From Caulobacterales bacterium RIFOXYB1_FULL_67_16 (lineage in GTDB: Bacteria; Pseudomonadota; Alphaproteobacteria; Caulobacterales; Caulobacteraceae), in the NCBI GenBank assembly GCA_001796045.1, contig MGLN01000086.1:1492-10047 (forward strand): DNA of 8,556 bases, in the 5' to 3' direction. Of this stretch, positions 1 through 5,316 are shown one piece after another (the first letter of the stretch is position 1; each line of letters begins with the position of its first letter). The position numbers and the translations under genes were made by a program. The notes below the pieces were generated by a model. It ran no database searches, was not told the origin of the DNA, and saw nothing but the letters and a program-made list of their open reading frames with translations.

Positions 1-228
1 GATCCCCTGGGCCGCCAGCCCCTCGGCCAGCAGGCGGTAGGTGGAGGCGGAGACGCCCATGGGGCTGTTCCCATCCCGATCGGTCGGGCCGGAGCCGGGC
101 AGGATGACCCCGACGGCGCTCGCATTCTCGGGCGTCAGCAGGGTTCCGTGCAGGGGCGCGGGTTCGACGGGCAGGTCGATCTCGGTCGATACCGGGCCGG
201 CGAGCAGGGCGAGTGTCAGCAGCAACAT
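1..228 (-). CDS. Alpha/beta hydrolase, N-terminal 76 residues (runs off the left edge)
   Basis: Only the first 76 codons lie in the window. The start is well supported: AAGGAGA at 240-234 lies 5 bases before the ATG. Residues 1-15 form a short hydrophobic leader, although it lacks the usual early Lys or Arg, so export to the periplasm is likely but not certain. A beta-strand then leads into VILPGSGPTDRDGN at residues 41-54. From family knowledge, a GSGPxDRDGN loop after the first core strand is typical of secreted serine alpha/beta hydrolases of the prolyl-oligopeptidase/dienelactone-hydrolase-like group and helps form the oxyanion hole. The nucleophile elbow and the Asp/His of the triad lie outside the window, so activity and substrate cannot be judged. 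The gene begins 23 bp after the SdpI-like gene on the same strand and is probably the third gene of that operon. Confidence 0.8.
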   Translation of the reverse strand, partial: MLLLTLALLAGPVSTEIDLPVEPAPLHGTLLTPENASAVGVILPGSGPTDRDGNSPMGVSASTYRLLAEGLAAQGI

Positions 229-251
229 GGCGGTCTCCTTGCGGGCGTGAG

Positions 252-932
252 TCAGAAGGGCTGGCGGTCGGGATCGCTGCGCCAGACGCGCCAGCTCTCG
301 AACACCGAGAGGGCGGCGACGATCAGCACGGCCCCCGTCAGGGACAGGGCGCCCAGCGGCTGGGGCGCAAGCGGCGCGGCGATCAGGCCGACCAGTCCCA
401 GCAGGAAGAACAGCCGCCCCGCCAGCCGGTTGGAGCGGTCCCAGGCCAGGCGGCTCTTGTAGCTCCAGGGCGTGCGGACCCCGACCACCGGATTGGGCGC
501 GACCCGGCCCAGCAAGGCGCCCAGGACCAGAAGGATCAGCGACACCGCCGCCATGGTCACCATCGGCCCGGTCTCGACCGTGGCGTTGCCCAGGCCTGTC
601 CAACTGATTAGCAGGCCGATGGTGGCGAAGACGAACAGGCTTATGCCCTGGCCGATCCGCAAGGAACGGCCGCGCGAGGCGTCGCCTGCAGACACGGCGC
701 GTAGGGCGCCCAGGCCTAGTCCCGCTGTGGCGATGAAGCCGATCAGGGTCATGCCGCCGAGGAAGGTCGCGAACTCGACCCGGTTGCCCCAGCGATCAAC
801 CTGAAACTCGCTGTTCCAGTGCATCGGCATCGGCGTGGTCGGGCCGTCGAGGCCGATGTGCAGGGCGAAGGCCGCCTGAAGCGCGAAGACGGCCAGGGTC
901 AGATAGTCCAGCAGGGACAGGCGATCTTTCAT
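252..932 (-). CDS. SdpI-family integral membrane protein (DUF1648 plus SdpI domains)
   Basis: This 226-residue protein has about six hydrophobic segments (roughly 8-28, 57-79, 95-115, 122-142, 173-190 and 194-212). Residues 37-51 carry an HWNxxxxxDRWGN motif, as in the DUF1648 domain. Residues 146-175 (PNPVVGVRTPWSYKS, then AWDRSNRLAGR) match the conserved SdpI core, where the NxxxGxRTPW and W..sN..aGr elements are diagnostic. In Bacillus subtilis, SdpI gives immunity to the SdpC toxin and, when bound to toxin, sequesters the repressor SdpR at the membrane. Most proteobacterial relatives have no known toxin partner, and I see no sdpC-like gene here. The ATG overlaps the stop of the repressor gene (ATGA at 932-929), and ribosome-binding sequence is weak, so translation is probably coupled. 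A role in envelope-stress sensing or immunity is inferred from this pairing. Confidence 0.88.
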   Translation of the reverse strand: MKDRLSLLDYLTLAVFALQAAFALHIGLDGPTTPMPMHWNSEFQVDRWGNRVEFATFLGGMTLIGFIATAGLGLGALRAVSAGDASRGRSLRIGQGISLFVFATIGLLISWTGLGNATVETGPMVTMAAVSLILLVLGALLGRVAPNPVVGVRTPWSYKSRLAWDRSNRLAGRLFFLLGLVGLIAAPLAPQPLGALSLTGAVLIVAALSVFESWRVWRSDPDRQPF

Positions 933-1234
933 CGACGGGGCGCCTTTCGGACGATGGACGGGACTTCGGCGGTTTCGCCCGTTCCGGCCATGTCCATCAG
1001 AAAGGCCATGGCCTCTTCGATAGCCGAGATCTCCAGTCGATAACGAATGGTCTGACCCTCGCGCTCGGGACTGACGAGACCGGCCTCCTTCAGGGCGTTG
1101 AGGTGGCCGGTGATCGTGGGCCAGCTCATGTCAAAGCCAGCGGCGATGTCGCCGGAGGCCAGAGGACCGGCGCGCAGCATGGCGATGATGCGACGGCGCA
1201 CCGGATGCGACAGGGCTTTGAACAGGGTGTTCAT
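929..1234 (-). CDS. ArsR-family winged-helix repressor, SdpR-like
   Basis: This 101-residue regulator has the compact ArsR-type winged helix. The opening MNTLFKALSHPVRRRIIAML (1-20) is the standard first helix. Residues 26-53 form the helix-turn-helix, with SWPTITGHLNALKEAGLV (37-54) as recognition helix and following turn. Residues 55-67 form the wing. It has no cysteine and no metal-binding CxC motif, so it is not a thiolate metal sensor. Order and sequence resemble SdpR, the autorepressor paired with SdpI in Bacillus. It is the first gene of its operon, followed with a 4-bp overlap by the SdpI-like gene. A perfect dyad lies 12 bp upstream of its start, which fits autoregulation. No Shine-Dalgarno sequence stands out, and the predicted transcript could start within a base of the ATG. 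Confidence 0.9.
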   Translation of the reverse strand: MNTLFKALSHPVRRRIIAMLRAGPLASGDIAAGFDMSWPTITGHLNALKEAGLVSPEREGQTIRYRLEISAIEEAMAFLMDMAGTGETAEVPSIVRKAPRR

Positions 1235-1241
1235 AGGAAAG

Positions 1242-1270
1242 AACCTAATTAGGATATTCGCTAATTACAA
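1242..1270 (-). promoter_or_regulatory. Putative promoter of the sdpR/sdpI-like operon
   Basis: On the minus strand, TTGTAA (1270-1265) and TAGGTT (1247-1242) are separated by 17 bases and are the best sigma-70-like pair upstream of the repressor. The -10 matches the consensus at three positions, including the first TA and last T. The predicted transcription start is about 1235, directly beside the ATG at 1234. This is a reading by eye. Other spacings are possible in this AT-rich patch. Confidence 0.4.
1246..1267. promoter_or_regulatory. AT-rich perfect dyad, candidate operator of the SdpR-like repressor
   Basis: TAATTAG (1246-1252) and CTAATTA (1261-1267) are perfect 7-bp inverted repeats separated by 8 bases, for a 22-bp site. 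The left arm also lies in a 10-bp palindrome CCTAATTAGG (1244-1253). The dyad spans the gap between the putative -35 and -10 elements of the repressor operon, where a bound dimer would block RNA polymerase. ArsR-family proteins typically bind dyads of this size. The patch is far more AT-rich than its surroundings. Confidence 0.6.
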
Positions 1271-1305
1271 GCCGGGTGCGGCAACAGGTCCAACAGCGCG
1301 GGCTC

Positions 1306-1330
1306 ATGCGCCATTGCAAAGCAATCGCAT
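1306..1330. promoter_or_regulatory. Interrupted dyad upstream of the TonB-dependent receptor, candidate iron-regulator site
   Basis: ATTGC (1313-1317) and GCAAT (1321-1325) are inverted around AAA. They are flanked by a second pair, ATGCG (1306-1310) and CGCAT (1326-1330), so ten base pairs are symmetric with a 2-base CC interruption on the left side only. The site covers the putative -35 element of the receptor promoter. Alphaproteobacterial iron-responsive regulators of the Fur/Mur group use sites rich in TGC and GCA half-sites, which makes such a regulator an attractive guess. I cannot assign the protein from sequence alone. Confidence 0.4.
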
Positions 1331-1343
1331 CCGGGCGTATGGG
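1314..1343 (+). promoter_or_regulatory. Putative promoter of the TonB-dependent receptor operon
   Basis: TTGCAA (1314-1319) and TATGGG (1338-1343) are separated by 18 bases and form the best sigma-70-like pair upstream of the receptor. The expected transcription start is near 1350, giving a leader of about 20 bases. The -35 element lies inside the dyad at 1306-1330, which suggests repression by occlusion. The pair was found by eye only. Confidence 0.35.
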
Positions 1344-1369
1344 ACCCGCCACCTCCTGATCTTGAGAAT

Positions 1370-3613
1370 ATGTTGCAAACCATGGCTCGTCCGATCCGCC
1401 GTCTCGCCTGCGCCGCCAGCCTGCTGGCCCTGACCGCCGCCGCGCCCGCCCTCGCGCAGGAGACGACGCCGGCCCAGTTGGACGAGATCGTCGTGACGGG
1501 GTCGCAGGTGCGGCTGACCTCGGCCTATGCGGGCGGCCAGATGGCGCGCGGCGGTCGGGTCGGCCTGCTGGGGAATATGGAGGCGATGGACACGCCCTTC
1601 TCGACCAGCAACTACACCGAAAAACTGGTGCGGAATCAGCAGGCGCAGGGCATCGGCGACGTGCTGCAGAACGATCCGACGGTGCGGGTGACCAAGGGCT
1701 TCGGCAACTTCCAGGAACTGTATGTGGTCCGGGGCTTCCCGGTCTATTCGGACGACATGAGCTACAACGGCCTGTACGGCGTGCTGCCGCGCCAGTTCGT
1801 GGCGGCTGAGTTGGTCGAGCGGGTCGAGGTGTTCCGGGGCGCGACGGCCTTCCTGAACGGCGCGGCGCCGGGCGGGAGCGGCGTGGGCGGCGCCTTCAAC
1901 CTGACGCCCAAGCGGGCCGGCGAACCTCTGACGCGCCTGACCGCCGGGGTGTCGGGCAACGACGAGATCTACGCCGCCGCCGACTTGGCGCGCCGCTTCG
2001 GGGCCGAAGACCAGTGGGGCGCGCGGCTGAACATCGCCAGCCGCGACGGCGAGAGCTCGGTCGAGGGCGAGAACGGCCAGTTGCGCGTGATCGGCCTGGG
2101 CGTCGACCGCCGGGGCGACCGGGCCCGCTTCTCCGCCGACCTCGGCTGGCAGGACCACCGCATCGACGCGCCGCGTCCGACGGTGACGCCTTCCGGCGGT
2201 ATTCCCGAAGCCCCCTCCGCCGACAAGAACTTCGCCCAGCCCTGGACCTATACCGATGAGGAACAGCTGTTCGGCGCCGCGCGCGGCGAGTTTGACATCA
2301 CCGACAGCGTCACCGCCTGGGCGGCCTTCGGCGGGCGTCAGGGCAAGGAGGACAATGTCCTGGCCAACCCGACCGCCCAGGCCGACGGAAGCCTGAGCGC
2401 CTATCGGTTCGACAATGTGCGCGAGGATACGGTCTGGTCGGGCGACGTCGGGGTGCGCGCTGACGTCAAGACCGGCCCGGTGGAGCATCGTCTGGTGATG
2501 TCCGCCTCGCAGGTGCAGTCGAAGTCGAAGAACGCCTACGCCTTCTCGAACTTCTCGGGCTTCGCCAGCGATCTGTACAATCCCGTCTCCGTCGCCGCCC
2601 CGACCCCGGACTTCTTCATCGGCGGCGATCTGGACGATCCGAACGTGACGGAGCGGGTCCGCAACTCTTCGGTCGCCGTGGCCGACCGCCTGTCGTTCCT
2701 GAACGGCCGGTTGCTGGCCACGGTCGGGGTTCGCTATCAGGAGATCAAGACCGGCTCCTACGACTACAACACCGCCGCGGGGCTTTCGTCCTATTCCAGC
2801 GACGCGACCACCCCGGCCTTCGCCCTGGTCTACAAGCCCAGCGACAAGATCTCGCTGTACGCCAACTATGCCGAAGCCCTCGTGCCGGGAACGACGGCGC
2901 CGGCGGTGGCGAACGCAGTGGTGGCGGGCTGGGGAGACGCTGCCGTGCCAGTCACCGTCACCAACGGCGGCGAAGTGCTGGAACCTTTCCGCGCTGAACA
3001 GGCCGAAGTCGGAGTGAAGTATGACGCGGGGTCCTTCGGCGGCACGCTGAGCGTGTTCCGCACGACTCTGCCCAGCGCGCTGGTCTCGCTCACCTCCAAC
3101 GGAGATCCCGTCGCGGGCACCCGGCCTACAGGCGTCTACTCCGACGGCGGCGAGCAGGAGAATCAAGGGGTCGAGCTGACCGTCTATGGCGAGCCGGTCG
3201 CCGGCCTGCGCCTGATCGGCGGCGCGACCTGGCTGGAGGCCGAGATCAACCGCTCGCTGACGGCCGCCAACGAAGGCAAGTCGGCCATCGGCGTGCCAGA
3301 CTTCCAGACCAATCTGAATGTCGAATGGGACGTGCCGACGGTCTCCGGTCTGACGCTGGAAGGCCGGGCTGTCTACACCGGCGCACAGCCCGCCGACTCG
3401 ACCAATACCCTGGAGCTGGAAGAATGGACCCGGTTCGACGCCGGCGTGCGCTACGCCTTCGTCGCCGGCGGCAAGGATCTGACGGTGCGGGCGCGGGTCG
3501 AGAACGTCGCGGACGAGGATCAGTGGGTCGCGGTCGGCGGCTATCCGGGGTCGAACTATCTGACCCTGGGCGCGCCCCGCACCTTCCGCCTGTCGGTCTC
3601 GGCGGAATTCTGA
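1370..3613 (+). CDS. TonB-dependent outer-membrane receptor, siderophore type
   Basis: This 747-residue outer-membrane receptor imports a ligand, probably a ferric siderophore, using energy from TonB-ExbBD. A signal peptide covers about 1-29, with Arg residues, a hydrophobic stretch and cleavage at ALA|QE. DEIVVTG (38-44) is the TonB box. The plug domain spans roughly 74-182, including DVLQNDPTVRV (97-107), YVVRGFPV (118-125), RVEVFRGA (151-158) and a Gly-rich GAAPGGSGVGGAFNLTPKRA (164-183) typical of siderophore receptors. The rest is a 22-strand-type barrel ending in an aromatic residue (SVSAEF), as outer-membrane proteins do. Length is normal for the class. An alternative in-frame ATG at 1382 would also leave a good signal peptide, and neither start has a strong ribosome-binding site. 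A PepSY protein follows 4 bp downstream, supporting iron uptake. The specific ligand cannot be read from sequence; a non-iron substrate is possible. Confidence 0.93.
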   Translation: MLQTMARPIRRLACAASLLALTAAAPALAQETTPAQLDEIVVTGSQVRLTSAYAGGQMARGGRVGLLGNMEAMDTPFSTSNYTEKLVRNQQAQGIGDVLQNDPTVRVTKGFGNFQELYVVRGFPVYSDDMSYNGLYGVLPRQFVAAELVERVEVFRGATAFLNGAAPGGSGVGGAFNLTPKRAGEPLTRLTAGVSGNDEIYAAADLARRFGAEDQWGARLNIASRDGESSVEGENGQLRVIGLGVDRRGDRARFSADLGWQDHRIDAPRPTVTPSGGIPEAPSADKNFAQPWTYTDEEQLFGAARGEFDITDSVTAWAAFGGRQGKEDNVLANPTAQADGSLSAYRFDNVREDTVWSGDVGVRADVKTGPVEHRLVMSASQVQSKSKNAYAFSNFSGFASDLYNPVSVAAPTPDFFIGGDLDDPNVTERVRNSSVAVADRLSFLNGRLLATVGVRYQEIKTGSYDYNTAAGLSSYSSDATTPAFALVYKPSDKISLYANYAEALVPGTTAPAVANAVVAGWGDAAVPVTVTNGGEVLEPFRAEQAEVGVKYDAGSFGGTLSVFRTTLPSALVSLTSNGDPVAGTRPTGVYSDGGEQENQGVELTVYGEPVAGLRLIGGATWLEAEINRSLTAANEGKSAIGVPDFQTNLNVEWDVPTVSGLTLEGRAVYTGAQPADSTNTLELEEWTRFDAGVRYAFVAGGKDLTVRARVENVADEDQWVAVGGYPGSNYLTLGAPRTFRLSVSAEF

Positions 3614-3617
3614 TCGG

Positions 3618-4709
3618 ATGAAGACGCGGACGATCCGCGCCTGGTCCTGGACGCACAAGTGGTCGAGCCTGGTCTCCACGCTCTTCCTGCTGATGCTGTG
3701 CGTCACCGGTCTGCCGCTGGTCTTCACCCATGAGATCGAAGAGGTGCTGCTGGAGCAGGCCTGGGTTCCTGCCAATCCGGACGGGCCGCTGCTGAGTCTG
3801 GACGCGGTGCTGGCCGCGGGTCTGGCGCTTCACCCGGGCGAGGTCCCGGCCTTCATGAGCTTCGACGAGGACCGGCCGGTGGTGAACGTCACCAGCGTGG
3901 ATCCGAACGGCCCGGCCGGCGCCTACAGCTTCGAGCCGATCGACCAGACCAGCGGGTCGGTGGCCCCGCCGGTGGCCGGCCATCCGGTCATGGAGTTCCT
4001 GCTTCAGCTGCACACGGACCTGTTCCTGGGCCTCCCGGGCATGCTGTTCCTGGGCCTGATGGGGCTGATGCTCGTCGCGGCCGTGGTGTCGGGGATCGTG
4101 CTGTACGCTCCCTTCATGCGGCGGCTGCCGTTCGGCACGGTCAGGGCGTCCAAGCCTGCGCGGACCCGCTGGCTGGACTATCACAATCTACTGGGCGTCG
4201 TGACGGCGGCCTGGGTGCTGGTGGTCGGGACGACGGGGGTGGTCAACACCCTGGCGACGCCGATCCTGGCCTATTGGAAGAGCACGGCGCTCAAGGAACT
4301 GACCGCCGCCTACGACACGCCGGCGCCGACCGGGGAACGGGCGTCGCTGGACGCGGCGGTGGAGCGGGCCAAACAGGCGCTGCCGGGAATGAAGCTGCAG
4401 TTCGTCGCCTTTCCAGGCACCGACTATTCGACCGACCATCACTACGCCGTCTTCTTCCACGGGGGCACGCCCCTGACGACCCATCTGCTCACCCCGGCCC
4501 TGATCGACGCCCGTACGGGCGAGCTGGCGGCGGTGGCGCCCACGCCCTGGTATGTGAAGGCCCTTTCCCTGTCCAAGCCGCTTCACTTCGGCGACTATGG
4601 GGGGATTTGGCTGAAGATCCTGTGGGCCGTACTGGACGTGGCGACCATCGTCATTCTGGTCTCCGGCCTCTATCTCTGGCTGGCCAAGGGGCGGCGGAGG
4701 CGCCAATGA
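3618..4709 (+). CDS. PepSY-associated four-helix inner-membrane protein
   Basis: This 363-residue protein has four predicted membrane helices (about 16-36, 141-163, 189-212 and 333-355), with periplasmic-type loops between the first and second and between the third and fourth. This is the layout of the PepSY-associated TM family. It opens with WSWTHKW (9-15), a hallmark of the family. Histidines recur at helix ends: H13, H38 (THEIEE), H132 (LHTDLF), H189 (DYHNLLG) and H323 (KPLHFGDYGG). Members are often encoded beside TonB-dependent siderophore receptors, and some are ferric-siderophore or heme-linked reductases. An electron-transfer role in releasing iron is therefore likely, with the histidines as possible heme ligands. 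The start lies 4 bp after the receptor stop with only weak ribosome-binding sequence, which points to translational coupling. It ends in a basic GRRRRQ tail. Confidence 0.88.
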   Translation: MKTRTIRAWSWTHKWSSLVSTLFLLMLCVTGLPLVFTHEIEEVLLEQAWVPANPDGPLLSLDAVLAAGLALHPGEVPAFMSFDEDRPVVNVTSVDPNGPAGAYSFEPIDQTSGSVAPPVAGHPVMEFLLQLHTDLFLGLPGMLFLGLMGLMLVAAVVSGIVLYAPFMRRLPFGTVRASKPARTRWLDYHNLLGVVTAAWVLVVGTTGVVNTLATPILAYWKSTALKELTAAYDTPAPTGERASLDAAVERAKQALPGMKLQFVAFPGTDYSTDHHYAVFFHGGTPLTTHLLTPALIDARTGELAAVAPTPWYVKALSLSKPLHFGDYGGIWLKILWAVLDVATIVILVSGLYLWLAKGRRRRQ

Positions 4710-4888
4710 GCCGCAAGGACCTGGGCCTTATGGCCATCTTCGGCGCGCCCGCCGTCATCTTCGTTCTCAGCCTGATCGGCCTGGTCGGCGCCCTGGTGGC
4801 GGACGGCGTGCAGGACCTGTTCTACTCGGCGCTGCTGGGCTCGACGGTCGCGGCGACCGTCTGGGCTCTGATCCGGCGCCGACGGTAA
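4706..4888 (+). CDS. Small two-helix membrane protein, 60 residues, unknown function
   Basis: I do not recognise this protein. It has a charged start (MSRKD), a hydrophobic helix at about 8-31, a short acidic loop ADGVQD (32-37), a second helix at about 39-55 and a basic RRRR end. The positive-inside rule places both ends in the cytoplasm. Its ATG overlaps the stop of the PepSY gene (ATGA at 4706-4709). A good Shine-Dalgarno sequence, GGAGG at 4696-4700, lies 5 bases upstream, embedded in the basic C-terminal codons of that gene. Overlap, ribosome-binding site and clear two-helix pattern support a real gene. Position as last gene of the receptor operon suggests an accessory subunit or stabiliser of the PepSY protein, but this is inference. 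Confidence 0.75.
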   Translation: MSRKDLGLMAIFGAPAVIFVLSLIGLVGALVADGVQDLFYSALLGSTVAATVWALIRRRR

Positions 4889-4894
4889 GCCTGT

Positions 4895-5281
4895 TCAGAT
4901 CGAGAAGCTGACGCCGCAGCCGCAGCTGGAGGCGGCGTTGGGATTGCGGACCACGAACTGGGCGCCGGCCAGTTCGTCGACATAGGCGATCTCGGAATTC
5001 TTCAGGAAGGGGACTGAGACGGGGTCGATAAGGGCGGTCTGGCCGTCGGCCTGGATGCGCAGGTCGTCGTCCTCGGCCGTCTCGACCAGTTCGAACCGGT
5101 ATTGGAAGCCTGAGCAGCCGCCGCCGTCGACCGCGACGCGCAGCATCAGGCTCTTGCCCTCGGCCGCGCCCAGTTTGGCCAGGCGTTTGGCGGCGCTGGC
5201 GGCCAGGACGATGCCTTCCGGCGCGCGCGTGGCGACGCTGAAGGCGGGTGTGGACGGTTCTGTGGATTGGACGGTGCTCAC
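4895..5281 (-). CDS. erpA: A-type iron-sulfur cluster carrier/insertion protein ErpA
   Basis: This 128-residue protein carries iron-sulfur clusters, or iron, to apo-enzymes in the cytoplasm. The three conserved cysteines of the IscA/ErpA/HesB family are present: C56 in GGGCSGFQY (53-61), and C120 and C122 in SSCGCGVSFSI (118-128), ending with the standard short tail. The core starts near residue 23, so about 20 poorly conserved residues precede it and make it slightly longer than Escherichia coli ErpA. The start is GTG. An in-frame TAG at 5290-5288, 6 bases upstream of the GTG, excludes any earlier start, and no other common start codon follows soon. No Shine-Dalgarno sequence is convincing. 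It converges on the 60-residue membrane gene with a 6-bp gap and diverges from the dGTPase gene. ErpA is the best family name, but IscA-type paralogues cannot be fully excluded. Confidence 0.9.
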   Translation of the reverse strand: MSTVQSTEPSTPAFSVATRAPEGIVLAASAAKRLAKLGAAEGKSLMLRVAVDGGGCSGFQYRFELVETAEDDDLRIQADGQTALIDPVSVPFLKNSEIAYVDELAGAQFVVRNPNAASSCGCGVSFSI

Positions 5282-5294
5282 GCCTGTCTATATG
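5267..5294 (+). promoter_or_regulatory. Putative dGTPase-gene promoter sharing its -10 with the erpA promoter
   Basis: TTGGAC (5267-5272) and TATATG (5289-5294) are separated by 16 bases. The last base of the -10 is 7 bases before 5301, the A of an in-frame ATG, so the predicted transcript would be leaderless. The -35 element lies inside the first codons of erpA on the other strand. Spacing is one base short of optimum. Confidence 0.5.
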
Positions 5295-5316
5295 AGGCGC
5301 ATGCGGGCGTTCGCAA
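5287..5316 (-). promoter_or_regulatory. Putative erpA promoter, -10 overlapping that of the dGTPase gene
   Basis: On the minus strand, TTGCGA (5316-5311) and TATAGA (5292-5287) are separated by 18 bases. Transcription would start at about 5281-5280, at the GTG start codon of erpA. The -10 shares four bases (5289-5292) with the plus-strand -10 element. The -35 lies within the first codons of the dGTPase gene. Confidence 0.5.

Noticed and set aside
929..1234. Metal-sensing ArsR/SmtB-type regulator
   Set aside because: It has no cysteine and no metal-site motif, and its partner is an SdpI-like gene, so SdpR-like is the better call.
1304..3775. An 823-codon open frame on the minus strand opposite the TonB receptor
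   Set aside because: It is low-complexity, rich in Arg, Gly, Ala, His and Gln with no domain, and it mirrors a clear receptor gene. Long antisense frames are expected in high-GC DNA.
3246..4184. A 312-codon open frame on the minus strand across the receptor/PepSY junction
   Set aside because: It has no domain, ends in Arg/Pro-rich low-complexity sequence and covers two coupled real genes.
5055..5300. Extending the dGTPase gene upstream to 5055
   Set aside because: This would run it antisense through most of the conserved erpA core, and the added residues match nothing in the HD family.
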